This document shows positions 43,429 through 51,885 of a DNA stretch of 64,000 nucleotides, one piece after another (position 1 is the first letter of the stretch; the number at the start of each line of letters is the position of its first letter). The position numbers and the translations under genes are program-made. The stretch spans positions 102,308-166,307 of the forward strand of contig NZ_JAAIIH010000002.1 of the NCBI RefSeq assembly GCF_012932365.1. The letters are read 5' to 3'. The stretch is from Bifidobacterium moraviense. GTDB taxonomy: Bacteria > Actinomycetota > Actinomycetes > Actinomycetales > Bifidobacteriaceae. The notes under the pieces are model-generated. The model had not been told where the DNA came from, ran no database searches, and saw only the letters and a list, made by a program, of their open reading frames with translations.

Positions 43429-43877
43429 GCAAGCGAAGGGCCGGGTTTTCGACAGTCCCATTGGAATCACGCGGATTCCGAGAAAACCCGACCGCTCGCT
43501 TGCCGAACGAGCACCATCCTCGGCAAGCGAAGGACCGGGTTTCATCCAACGACCTTGGGATTCCGCCGCTCCGGAGAAAACCCGCCCATTCGCTTGCCCG
43601 GAGGATCCGCGCGCCGGCAAGCGAAGGCCAAGGTTTCGATCACCGTCCTTGGCATTATGCGGTTCCCCGGAAAACCTGATCCTTCGCTCGCCAAACGAGC
43701 ACCATCCTCGGCAAGCGAAGGACCGGGTTTGGTCCAACGACCTTGGGATTCCGCCGCTCCGGAGAAAACCCGGGGCCTCCCTTGCCGAATGCCCCCGTTC
43801 CCGGCAGGCGAAGGCCAAGGTTTCCGCGACGAAGCGCCGTCCCGCCGATCGCGCGAAGGCATCCCCGTTCGTCTGCC
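43429..43877 (+). repeat. Palindrome array B: four 75-bp units at 94-bp period plus a degenerate fifth
   Basis: Units start at 43429, 43523, 43617 and 43711, exactly 94 bp apart, each running 75 bp from GCAAGCGAAGG to a CTTGC or CTCGC end. Arms share CCGGGTTT and GAAAACCCG; the core reads CCTTGGnATTnnGCGG. Spacers of 19 bp are partly conserved (GAACGAGCACCATCCTC). A fifth, degenerate unit runs 43804-43877. Confidence 0.92.
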
Positions 43878-43924
43878 CGCAATGATCCCGACGTACGCTG
43901 TGGGCACCGACGTAAGGAGGCGCG

Positions 43925-44923
43925 ATGTACGAATTCACGCGCGAGCCGGCGCCCAATCATCTGATGCGCCATCAGGCATGGGAGACCCAGCGGGCGGCGA
44001 TCGAACGATGCCGCGCGATCATGGCGCCGCGTCCAAGACGGACCACGGCAGCGGCGACGACGTTGACGGGACGCGCAGGAACCGAAGGACCCGCAGCCGC
44101 GACGCGCGCATCGAACATGCCGCCGGACTCCCCCGTGTTCGCGCTCGGTACGGCGCTCAATCTGCTTGGGCTTCAGGTTCCGCGATCCTACGCATCGCCC
44201 GGCGACCGACCGGTCATCGTCTTCGACGCCCCGCGCGCCCTGCGCCGCGTACCGGGGACGCGTCCCGTGACGTGGTCGCCGCTGGCCACGCCGCATGCGG
44301 TGATCGACGTGGACGGCGTCCGCTGCACGTCGCCCGCGGCCACGTTCGCCCACATGGCGCGGTTCTGCTCGCTTGAGCATCTGGTGGCGATCGGCGACGC
44401 GATGGCCTGCCGCGACGCCACGATGCATCGGGCCGGCGTCGACGTGCTGCGCGGATTCGTCGACGCCGCGGGACGGTTCGTCGGGCGGCCGAACGCCGTG
44501 CGCGCGCTGCGACTCGTCCGGGAGCGCGTGGATTCGCCGGCGGAGACGCGGCTACGGCTGTTGGCGACGCGCTTCGGCCTGCCATGCCCCGAACCGGACG
44601 TCATCATCGCGGTGGAGCCGACGAAGATCCGCATCGACATGGGCTGGCCGCGGTATCGGATCGGGCTTGACTATCAGGGCGCGCACCATCGCGCGCAGTA
44701 CGAGGACGATCTGTACCGCGCCAACGCGATCCTGACGCATCGGTGGACGGTCTTTCAGGTCACGGCGGGCATGATCGGCACCAAGGAGGGCGCGGCGTGG
44801 CTGTTCGCGCAGGTGGCGCAGGCGCTGGCGCACGCCGGGGCCGACGTCGGACCGGTGCGCGATGTGCCGATGAGCGTGTGGCAGATCAGCAACGAGCGGG
44901 GCGGACGGCCGACGGGACGATAG
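43925..44923 (+). CDS. Orphan protein with C-terminal DUF559/VSR-like nuclease fold
   Basis: 332 residues. The N-terminal half is Arg/Ala-rich; a middle helical region includes SLEHLVAIGDAMACRD. The C-terminal part (about 210-300) has SPAETRLRLLATRFGLP, RIDMGWPRYRIGLDYQGAHH and TVFQVTAGM, the pattern of small actinobacterial DUF559 proteins related to very-short-patch-repair endonucleases. These often carry an AbiEi-type N-terminus and are annotated as toxin-antitoxin-like. The Asp of RIDMGWP fits a catalytic metal ligand; the second acidic position reads LDYQG where EYDG is usual. AAGGAGG lies 5 bases before the ATG at 43925. Arrays B and C flank the gene. No partner toxin is seen. Confidence 0.7.
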   Translation: MYEFTREPAPNHLMRHQAWETQRAAIERCRAIMAPRPRRTTAAATTLTGRAGTEGPAAATRASNMPPDSPVFALGTALNLLGLQVPRSYASPGDRPVIVFDAPRALRRVPGTRPVTWSPLATPHAVIDVDGVRCTSPAATFAHMARFCSLEHLVAIGDAMACRDATMHRAGVDVLRGFVDAAGRFVGRPNAVRALRLVRERVDSPAETRLRLLATRFGLPCPEPDVIIAVEPTKIRIDMGWPRYRIGLDYQGAHHRAQYEDDLYRANAILTHRWTVFQVTAGMIGTKEGAAWLFAQVAQALAHAGADVGPVRDVPMSVWQISNERGGRPTGR

Positions 44924-44970
44924 GCTCGCCAAGTCCCGACCGGAGACGCATGTCGGATGCGCCATCTCCG

Positions 44971-45233
44971 GCAAGTGAACGGGCAGGTTTCATCGGAACC
45001 CGTTGAAATCACGCGGATCGGCCAGAAACCCGGGCCTTCGCTTGCCCAATGAGAACGATTCCCGGCAAGCGAGGGGACGGGTTTCGTCGATCGCCCTTGA
45101 CATTCTGCGGATCCGGAGAAAACCCGGGTCTTCGTTTGTCGAACGGAGCACACTCTCGGCAAGCGAACGGGCAGGTTTCATCGGGGTCCATTGGAATCAT
45201 GCGGATCCGCGGAAAACCCGGGCGTTCCCTTGC
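44971..45233 (+). repeat. Palindrome array C: three 75-bp units at 94-bp period
   Basis: Units start at 44971, 45065 and 45159, again exactly 94 bp apart, in the same orientation as array B (core AATCAnGCGGATC, arms CAGGTTTCATCGG and GAAAACCCGGG). The spacer after the first unit is CCAATGAGAACGATTCCCG. Confidence 0.92.
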
Positions 45234-45475
45234 ATGAAAGCCCGGAAGATCGGAAGGCCGGAGAGACCGGACGCACGGACATATGGAAACGCGCGCCCCG
45301 AACGGATTCGAGACGCGCGAATGACCAGACCGATGACCAGCCCGATGAGCGGACCAACAAGCAGACGAACGATCAGGCGCGCAGACCGACAATCAGACCA
45401 AGACGTCTAGACCGACAATCAGACCAAAACGATCCGACCGAACGAACGACCGAACGAACGACCAGGCGCAGCCGC
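45234..45475. other. Non-coding tail with short GACCAGAC-type repeats
   Basis: About 45320-45470 consists of runs such as GACCGATGACCAGCCCGATG and two copies of CGACAATCAGACCAA (near 45389 and 45412), then ACGAACGACCG repeated. Probably a decayed simple repeat. No gene. Confidence 0.5.
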
Positions 45476-46360
45476 TCACTGCATGACGTCGGCGCCGCCC
45501 CTCCAGAACGACGACTTCCTGCGCGGCTTGGCGTCGGCGCCCACGGAGTACATGTCGCGGATGCGCTTGTCCCCGCTCTCGCGCGCCATCTGCGCGAACA
45601 GGATCTGCGCCTGCCAGCGCGCGGCGGAGTACTCGATGTACATGATCAGTCCGGTGCCGAGGAACAGCACGAGCAGCGGGTTCCACATCACGCCCCACAC
45701 GAAGCCGATCATGACGACGATCGCGATGAGCAGCGCCGCCCAGCGTCGGATGGAGAGCAGCACGGCGCTCTTCATGATGCTGAACCACTTGGCCTTGGGA
45801 TATTCGACGACGATGACGAGCCCCACGAAGTACGCCTGCAGGAACAGCACGATGCACACCAGCAGCACCGGCATGAGCGCGGCGCCCCAGGTGAACTGCT
45901 GCGTGATCTGGATGTCGTAGCCGAAGGCGAACGTGAGCAGCGCAAACGAGAAGCCGATGGCGAGGGAGCGCAGGAAGTTGCGGGCGTAGGCGCGGAAGAA
46001 CGGCTTGATGATGGCGACGGAACGGTCGGAGGGCACGTACGGGGCGGCGATCCAGTCCGGCGGGAAGTCCGGGTCGTTCGCGTGGTCGTCGGCAAGCTTG
46101 ATGCGCAGCGCGGCGTCGCGCGAGTTGAAGGTGGGCTGGTCGCGGAAGATGGCGAACAGCGCGGCGAATCCGGGGGCGCTCAGCGCCAGCGCGGCGGCGT
46201 AGGTGGGATAGTACGTGACCGGGATGCGCGCGAGGAAGCAGATGGTGAGCGGCAGGGCGGCGAGGAGGGTGAGCCAGCCGGCCATGAGCATGAGATAGAC
46301 GCTGTTGGCGACGGTGGTGAAGGCCTTGTTGAACGATTGCTTGCTGAATGAGGACGCCAT
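45476..46360 (-). CDS. Polytopic membrane protein, DUF624/YesL-like
   Basis: 294 residues with five or six hydrophobic helices: VYLMLMAGWLTLLAALPLTI near the N-terminus, a second pair ending before residue 75, and three more between about 135 and 245. DUF624 proteins of this layout (YesL) are often encoded beside carbohydrate ABC transporters, as here. Their role is not established. The ATG at 46360 has an AAGGTAGG site. The gap of 493 bp to the permease genes suggests its own promoter or readthrough past the hairpins at 46783 and 46466. Confidence 0.75.
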   Translation of the reverse strand: MASSFSKQSFNKAFTTVANSVYLMLMAGWLTLLAALPLTICFLARIPVTYYPTYAAALALSAPGFAALFAIFRDQPTFNSRDAALRIKLADDHANDPDFPPDWIAAPYVPSDRSVAIIKPFFRAYARNFLRSLAIGFSFALLTFAFGYDIQITQQFTWGAALMPVLLVCIVLFLQAYFVGLVIVVEYPKAKWFSIMKSAVLLSIRRWAALLIAIVVMIGFVWGVMWNPLLVLFLGTGLIMYIEYSAARWQAQILFAQMARESGDKRIRDMYSVGADAKPRRKSSFWRGGADVMQ

Positions 46361-46465
46361 TGTGCCTACCTTACACGAGTTGACTGAGGGGCCGCCCGCG
46401 GATCCTCCGATGCCTCGGATGCCGCGCCCCGCAGGATTTCAACGTTTACCCACATGGGCAAAGGA

Positions 46466-46496
46466 ATGGGCCCCCTCTGCTAGGGAGGGAGCCCAT
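46466..46496 (-). terminator. Hairpin upstream of the DUF624-like gene
   Basis: On the minus strand ATGGGCTCCCTC pairs with GAGGGGGCCCAT over a short loop, followed by TTCCTTTG. It may be the true end of the binding-protein/permease transcript or an attenuator before the DUF624-like gene. Confidence 0.5.
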
Positions 46497-46782
46497 CGCC
46501 GCCGGCGTCTCGCGACGTCGGTTCCGAACGGCCGCCAGCGGGCCGGAGGAAGAAAGAGGCTCAACCACACTGACGACCGTCCGGACGTATCCCGTATCCG
46601 GCGGCGGCTCGGTGGACCGCCGTCCGACCGGATCGCCGCATGCGCGATGCAGCCTCACGCTCCGATCCGGCGAACGAGGACCGGATCGGACGCTCTTGCG
46701 CCGCGGATCGGATGTCTGACGGGACCGACGGGCCGAAGCCCGCCGACCGCCGTGACGGATGATTGGTGATGGAGATCGGGGT

Positions 46783-46820
46783 GGGATTCCGGGAGGCTCC
46801 GAGGAGCTCCGCGGAATCCC
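46783..46820 (-). terminator. Hairpin after the second permease
   Basis: GGGATTCCG and CGGAATCCC form the outer stem with an inner GGAGCTCC-type stem, 34 bp past the stop codon. No T-run follows. Confidence 0.5.
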
Positions 46821-46853
46821 GAGGGGATCCGAGCGGGATCCCGGGCAGGAGAC

Positions 46854-47768
46854 TCAGCCCTTCATGCCGGAGGTCGCGATGCCTTCGACGAACTGCTTCT
46901 GGCCGATGAGGAACACCACGAGGATCGGGAGCACCGAAAGCACGGAGCCGGTCATGATCATGGCGTAGTCGGCGGAGTACTGACCGATGAAGGTCTTGAG
47001 ACCGAGCTGGATGGTCCAGAGCTGGTTCTTGCGCAGGTAGATCAACGGGCCCATGTAGTCGTTCCACGTGTTGGTGAACGTGATGATGGCCAGAGCCGCG
47101 ATGGACGGACCGGACAGCGGCAGCACGATGCGGCGGTAGATGCCCCACTCCGAGAGGCCGTCGAGGCGCGCGGCCTCGGACAGCTCGTCCGGAATGGTGT
47201 CGTAGAACTGCTTCATCATGAACACGCCGAACGCGCCGAACGCCTGGAGCAGGATGATGGACCAGCGGGTGTTGGCGATGCCCATGGCCGCCAGCATCTT
47301 GTACTGCGGGACCATGTAGGACTGCCACGGGACGGCCATGGTGGCGATGTAGATGAGGAACAGCACGTTGCGGCCGGCGAACTTGATCTTGGAGAAGCCG
47401 TAGGCGGCGAACGAGCCGGTGAACACCTGCAGGAACGTCACGCAGATGGCGAAGAAGATGGTGTTTCCGGTCCACAGGCCCATCTCGGCCTTGGTCCAGA
47501 TGGTCAGGTAGTTCTCCCAGTGCCACACGGACGGGAACCACTGGATCGGGACCATGTAGACTTCGTTGTTCGGCTTGACGGCCGAGAGGAACATCCACAC
47601 GAACGGCAGGACCATGAAGATGGCCAGCGCGATCATGCACACGTAGCCCACGACGGTGCCCACGATCCTCAGCGGGCTGACGGGCTGCTTGTTGAACGGG
47701 ATGTCGGCGGAGGGAGAGCCAGCGCCCTTCACGGCGACGGGGGACGGGGTTGCGGTAACGCTCGTCAT
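46854..47768 (-). CDS. Sugar ABC transporter permease (MalG-like)
   Basis: 304 residues, six transmembrane helices. The EAA loop reads EAARLDGLSEWGIYRRIVLPL (shown by its first and last parts) about residue 195, the contact site for the ATPase. The C-terminus GIATSGMKG is the usual MalG-class ending. It starts one base after the stop of the upstream permease, with AAGGAG before the ATG at 47768. The pair imports a carbohydrate, presumably a uronic acid or glucuronide given the genes alongside. No ATPase gene is near, so a shared MsmK-like ATPase is inferred. Confidence 0.93.
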   Translation of the reverse strand: MTSVTATPSPVAVKGAGSPSADIPFNKQPVSPLRIVGTVVGYVCMIALAIFMVLPFVWMFLSAVKPNNEVYMVPIQWFPSVWHWENYLTIWTKAEMGLWTGNTIFFAICVTFLQVFTGSFAAYGFSKIKFAGRNVLFLIYIATMAVPWQSYMVPQYKMLAAMGIANTRWSIILLQAFGAFGVFMMKQFYDTIPDELSEAARLDGLSEWGIYRRIVLPLSGPSIAALAIITFTNTWNDYMGPLIYLRKNQLWTIQLGLKTFIGQYSADYAMIMTGSVLSVLPILVVFLIGQKQFVEGIATSGMKG

Positions 47769-47769
47769 C

Positions 47770-48720
47770 TCACTTCTCCTTAGCGTTGTTGTAGACGAAC
47801 TGGATGATCGTCACGATCATGCACAGGAAGAACAGCACCAGGGACACGGCACCGGAGTAGCCGAAGTTGCCCTGCTGGAAGGCCTGCTGGTAGACGTACT
47901 GGGCGAGCACGTAGGTGGAGTCGCCGGGGCCGCCGTTCGTCATGACGAGGGTGAGGTCGAGGATCTTGAAGGAGCCGATGGTCAGCGTGACCATGACGAA
48001 GAACAGCGTCGGACGCATGCACGGGACGGTGATCTTCCAGAAGCGCTGCCAGCCGTTGGCGCCATCCACCTCGGCGGCTTCGTAGAGCTCGTGCGGGATG
48101 GTCTGGAGGCCTGCGAGCAGCAGGATCATGAAGTAGCCCACCTCACGCCAGGTGGCGACGATGATCACGGCGGGCATGGCCCACTCGGTGGTGGACAGCC
48201 AGCCCGGGGCCCAGCCGTCCTCGCCGCCGGTGAACAGGCGGATGAACTGGTTGATGACGCCGGCGTTCGGGTCGAACAGCATGCTCCAGACCTGGGCTGC
48301 GGCGACGATCGAGGTGATGTAGGGGAAGAAGGCGATGGTACGGAAGAACGCCTTGCCCTTGAGCTTCGAGTTGAGGATGACGGCGAGACCGAACGCGATG
48401 ACGAGCGTCAGCGGGATGTGCACCAGCGCGTAGTAGATGGTCTGCCAGAACGAGTGCTTGAACGTGTCGTCGCCGAGCAGTCGGGTCCAGTTCTCCAGAC
48501 CGTTGAACTTCGGCATGCCGAACGCGCTCCACTTCGAGAACGCGATGTAGAACAGCGACAGCACCGGTCCGAGAACCAGGAACAGGAAGCCGATGAAGTT
48601 CGGCGCGATGAACAGCAGACCGTTGCGCAGGTTACGGCGCCCGATCGCGTTCGTCGTGAGTTCACCGCCCTTCGGCTTCTTGGCCGGTGAGGCCACCGGC
48701 TTGCTTGCCACTTCAGTCAT
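47770..48720 (-). CDS. Sugar ABC transporter permease (MalF-like)
   Basis: 316 residues, six transmembrane helices. The basic N-terminal tail is followed by GLLFIAPNFIGFLFLVLG, and the EAA-like loop EAAEVDGANGWQRFWKITVP sits near residue 220. It pairs with the MalG-like protein to form the membrane channel. AGGAGGAG lies 7 bases before the ATG at 48720. The binding-protein gene is upstream, separated by a hairpin that should lower permease levels relative to binding protein. Confidence 0.93.
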   Translation of the reverse strand: MTEVASKPVASPAKKPKGGELTTNAIGRRNLRNGLLFIAPNFIGFLFLVLGPVLSLFYIAFSKWSAFGMPKFNGLENWTRLLGDDTFKHSFWQTIYYALVHIPLTLVIAFGLAVILNSKLKGKAFFRTIAFFPYITSIVAAAQVWSMLFDPNAGVINQFIRLFTGGEDGWAPGWLSTTEWAMPAVIIVATWREVGYFMILLLAGLQTIPHELYEAAEVDGANGWQRFWKITVPCMRPTLFFVMVTLTIGSFKILDLTLVMTNGGPGDSTYVLAQYVYQQAFQQGNFGYSGAVSLVLFFLCMIVTIIQFVYNNAKEK

Positions 48721-48808
48721 TGGAATCTCCTCCTAAGCCTTTCCTAATGATGAATTTTTGGAGCTTGTGCGGTCCCCTCCGCGCGGGAGGGGGATTTTTG
48801 GCAATAGA

Positions 48809-48850
48809 AAAGCGGGCCGTAGATTCTGGTTGGTAACCCACGACCCGCTT
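48809..48850 (-). terminator. Partial terminator between binding-protein and permease genes
   Basis: AAGCGGGTCGT pairs with ACGGCCCGCTT on the minus strand with an internal loop, followed by TTTTC. Placement right after the binding-protein stop fits the usual high binding-protein to permease ratio. Confidence 0.65.
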
Positions 48851-48881
48851 CTCATTCAGTCGTCGCTGGTAGCGCGGGTGC

Positions 48882-50243
48882 TTACTTCAGCGCGGCGATG
48901 TCGGCGTTCGCCTTGGCGATGGCGTCGTCCACGGAGCCGGTCTTGGTCATGATGGTGGAGTTCATGATCTTGAGAGCGGCCTGGATGTCGTTGGTCTTCT
49001 TGTCGACGTAGTTCTCAGGACGGGTGTCGTGCTCCTGCCAGGCCTTCTTGGACTGATCGTCGTTGGCCATGCCGTCGACGCCGAAGTAGGTGCTCACGAC
49101 GGAGTCGGAGAAGTAGGCCGGGGTGGTGGCGATGGCGGCCAGAGCCTTGGCGCCGCCCTCACCGGAGGCCCACTGCACGAACTCCTTGGCCGCGGCGAGC
49201 TTGTCGCCCGTGGCGGCGCCGGAGATGGCGAGGCCGGTCGGATCGGCGAAGGTGATCGGCTTGCCGTCGTCGCTCTTCACGGTGGAGGACTGCGGGATCG
49301 GAGCCATGCCCCACTCGAACTTGTTGGCGTCACCGGACTTCTGCTGGGAGACCAGGGTGGCGGCGTACCAGGTGCCCATCGGCAGCATGGCGGCCTTCTC
49401 GGTGCCGAACTGGGCCTGGTACTGGACCTTGTTGGACGTGGAGGTGTTGTAGTCCACGGTCAGGCCTTCGTCCTGGGCCTTGAGGAACACGTTGTTGTAC
49501 ATGTCCTTCATGTAGCTGTAGTCGCCGGAGAGGAAGTTCTTCTTGGCGCCGTCAACGGTGGCCGCGGACTGGCCGGTGGTGAAGGACTGGAAGACGGACT
49601 GCCAGTTGTGGTGGTAGGTCGGGAAGACGGAGTTGGCGTCGTAGCCGGCGGCGGGCAGCTTCTGCTTGAGCTCCTCGGCGGCCTTCATGTAGTCGTCCCA
49701 GGTCCAGGTGCCGTCCGGGATGGCCACGCCGGCCTTCTCGAACATGGTCTTGTTGTAGAACAGGACCCAGGAATCCTGGCGGTACGGCAGGGCGTAGTAC
49801 TTGCCGTCGATGTTGTACTGGGAGATGTCGATGTTCTTGTCGCTCTTGTAGGCGTCGGCCACGGAGGTCAGATCGGCCAGACCGCCGTTGGAGTCGATGG
49901 CGTAGGAGTAGTACTTCTGGAGGTTCTTGATCGGGAAGACTTCGGGGGCGGTGCCGCCGGAGAGATCGGTGGTCAGCTGGGTGTCGTAGTCATCCGCGGA
50001 GTACTCGTGGATATTGACCGTGACGTTCGGGTGCTCCTTGTTGAAGGCGTCGACCAGAGTCTGGAACTCCGGGGTGGACTTCAGCGACCAGCCGGCGAAG
50101 CTGATCTCGACCTTGGTGTCGGCGTTCAGGGACGCGGAGGCGACCGCCTCAGCGTCGTTGCCGGAGCCGCCGCCGCAGGCGGCGAGGGCCATGGCTGCAA
50201 CGGAAGCGATGGCTGCTGCCTGAACAGTGCGCGTGTACTTCAT
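48882..50243 (-). CDS. Extracellular solute-binding lipoprotein of a sugar ABC transporter
   Basis: 453 residues. The lipoprotein signal is MKYTRTVQAAAIASVAAMAL-AAC with the lipobox Cys at about 23, followed by a Gly/Ser/Asn-rich tether. The mature part is a family-1 sugar-binding protein: DTKVEISFAGWSLKSTPEFQ, WVLFYNKTMFEKAG, and WTWDDYMKAAEELK. It captures a carbohydrate outside the membrane for the two permeases that follow. AAAGGA precedes the ATG at 50243. A TATAGT box lies at 50326-50331 on the minus strand. Confidence 0.94.
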   Translation of the reverse strand: MKYTRTVQAAAIASVAAMALAACGGGSGNDAEAVASASLNADTKVEISFAGWSLKSTPEFQTLVDAFNKEHPNVTVNIHEYSADDYDTQLTTDLSGGTAPEVFPIKNLQKYYSYAIDSNGGLADLTSVADAYKSDKNIDISQYNIDGKYYALPYRQDSWVLFYNKTMFEKAGVAIPDGTWTWDDYMKAAEELKQKLPAAGYDANSVFPTYHHNWQSVFQSFTTGQSAATVDGAKKNFLSGDYSYMKDMYNNVFLKAQDEGLTVDYNTSTSNKVQYQAQFGTEKAAMLPMGTWYAATLVSQQKSGDANKFEWGMAPIPQSSTVKSDDGKPITFADPTGLAISGAATGDKLAAAKEFVQWASGEGGAKALAAIATTPAYFSDSVVSTYFGVDGMANDDQSKKAWQEHDTRPENYVDKKTNDIQAALKIMNSTIMTKTGSVDDAIAKANADIAALK

Positions 50244-50635
50244 GGTGTTCCTTTCTTCCTTCCTAGCATCTTTGCTAAGACCAAAGCTGATCGCTACTAC
50301 GCGTTCCGCCTTGTTCTTGATTAGAACTATAGCCCACTGGATTGATCACTTCTGATTGTTGCCACCATTTGCCTTGGAGATTTCTTGGAGCCGGCGGCGC
50401 GAAACCGGTGCCATCGTTGTAATCCCAGTGTTTTCAACGATTCATGCCCTCGGGTGATACTCAGGACGTTTTAAGCATTTGCAATCACTCCAAACGCCCG
50501 AAATGCTCAGAACCGTTCATTTGCAAGCATTTCAGCAGCGTGTCGCAAGATGATCGTTGTTGCGCGCCCATGATCGCGGCATGCGGCGCCCGACGCGGCG
50601 GCATCGAGAGAGACGGCGGCGCGGAGAGGCGCCAG
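50244..50635. promoter_or_regulatory. Promoter region of the binding-protein operon
   Basis: 392 bp between the LacI gene end and the binding-protein start; both are on the minus strand. It is clearly AT-richer than its surroundings. A candidate -10 TATAGT is at 50326-50331 (minus strand). TTGCAAGCATTTCAGC and AAGCATTTGCAATC near 50470-50540 repeat a GCAAATGCTT-like half site. Catabolite or LacI-type control is plausible. No gene. Confidence 0.45.
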
Positions 50636-51667
50636 CTAGCGCGAGACCTGCGCCGTGCTGGCACGCACCACGAACGTGGAGTCCACCACCAGCGGACGCA
50701 TGCCCTCGTGCGCCTTGATGCGGCGCAGGCGCCCCACCAGCTCGTCCACCGCCGCCGCGGCCGTCTCCCGGCGCGGCATGCGCACGCTGGTGAGCGCCGG
50801 CGTGACCAGCGAGCTGACCGGGATGTCGTCGATGCCCACCACCGAGACCTGCCCCGGCACCGAGACGTGCTGGGCGCGCAGCGCCGCGATGAAGCCGATC
50901 GCGATCATGTCGTTGAACGCCACCACCGCCGTGGTGGGGTTCCTCAGGAACGCCTCGGCGCAGCGGTAGCCGCCGGCGAACGACGGGGAGTCGGACGGGA
51001 TGCGGCGCAGCCTGATGCCGTGCACCGAGCACAGCGCCGTCATGATGCGCCAGCGCGTGCCCTCCTGCCAGCTCGACTGCGGACCGGATATATAGGTGAT
51101 GTCCGCGTGCCCCAGCTGCACGAGATGGCTGACCGCCTCCTCGAGACCGGTCTGCACGTTGCCGATGATCGACTTGACGCCGCGGATCGAACGGTTAAGC
51201 ACGATGACCGGCTTGGTCTCCGCCAGCTTGCGGATGGCCGAATCGGAACGGCGCGACGAGCCGAGGATGATGCCGTCCACGTGTGGACGTGCCAGCTCCA
51301 CCGCGTTCTTCTCGATGGCGCCGGTCTCCTCCGAATCGATGACGAGCAGGCCGTAGCCCAGCTCGAGGCAGCGATGCTGCGCGGCCTTGACGTAGTCGGC
51401 GAAGATCGGGTTGGCGAGGTCGGAGACGACGATGGCGATCTGGTCCGTGAGCCCGCCGGCGGGGTCGTACGACGAGATGGCGTCCACGCGGTAGCCGAGC
51501 CGGTCGGACACCTCGCGGATCCGCCGCGCGGTCTCCGCGCTCACGCGCCCCGGACGCGCGAACGCGCGCGACACCGTGGACGGGGAGACGCCCACCTCGC
51601 GGGCGACGTCGCGGATGGTCACGCGGCGGCGATCCTCGCTCCCGGCACGCTCCTCGCCGTCCGTCAT
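50636..51667 (-). CDS. LacI-family transcriptional regulator
   Basis: 343 residues. The helix-turn-helix and hinge is VTIRDVAREVGVSPSTVSRA (about 13-32) followed by RIREVSDRLGYRVD. The ligand-binding domain has SDLANPIFADYVKAAQ, DGIILGSSRRSD, AFNDMIAIGFIAAL and VSVVGIDDIPVSS, all standard. Such proteins repress sugar genes until the ligand binds. The ATG at 51667 has GGAGGGGAG upstream. It lies between the transporter genes and the divergent uxaC, so it probably controls one or both. The natural ligand is not determined but uronate-pathway intermediates fit the context. Confidence 0.9.
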   Translation of the reverse strand: MTDGEERAGSEDRRRVTIRDVAREVGVSPSTVSRAFARPGRVSAETARRIREVSDRLGYRVDAISSYDPAGGLTDQIAIVVSDLANPIFADYVKAAQHRCLELGYGLLVIDSEETGAIEKNAVELARPHVDGIILGSSRRSDSAIRKLAETKPVIVLNRSIRGVKSIIGNVQTGLEEAVSHLVQLGHADITYISGPQSSWQEGTRWRIMTALCSVHGIRLRRIPSDSPSFAGGYRCAEAFLRNPTTAVVAFNDMIAIGFIAALRAQHVSVPGQVSVVGIDDIPVSSLVTPALTSVRMPRRETAAAAVDELVGRLRRIKAHEGMRPLVVDSTFVVRASTAQVSR

Positions 51668-51885
51668 GGCACTCCCCTCCGCGCGCCGCCCGTCGCCGGC
51701 CCGCTGTCCGTCGTCCGCGCACCGCTCGTCGCGCATGCGCATCCATCGCATATACATATATATAAGGTGCACGCACGTCCGCCGCGCACCGTGGTTCTGC
51801 ACCATTCTATGCCTCCGCGGCCGATCCGCCGTCAAAACGTGGCAACGCCGGGCAGTCCCCGATGCAACAACAGATAATGGGATCT
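51668..51885. promoter_or_regulatory. Divergent promoter region LacI regulator / uxaC
   Basis: 218 bp. It includes CATATACATATATATAAGG (about 51748-51767), the most AT-rich patch nearby, and a possible operator half site near 51836-51860. No firm -10/-35 assignment. Confidence 0.4.

Larger units (their letters stand above)
46361..46853. other. Intergenic, 493 bp, with two hairpins
   Basis: Between the second permease and the DUF624-like gene. Hairpins: GGGATTCCG/CGGAATCCC (46783-46820) just after the permease stop, and an imperfect 31-base stem-loop ATGGGC...GCCCAT (46466-46496) followed on the minus strand by a T-rich run. The remainder shows no gene. Confidence 0.55.

Noticed and set aside
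39941..45233. CRISPR array
   Set aside because: Spacing is regular but the repeat is 75 bp, palindromic, divergent between units, with 19-bp partly conserved spacers; no cas gene is present.
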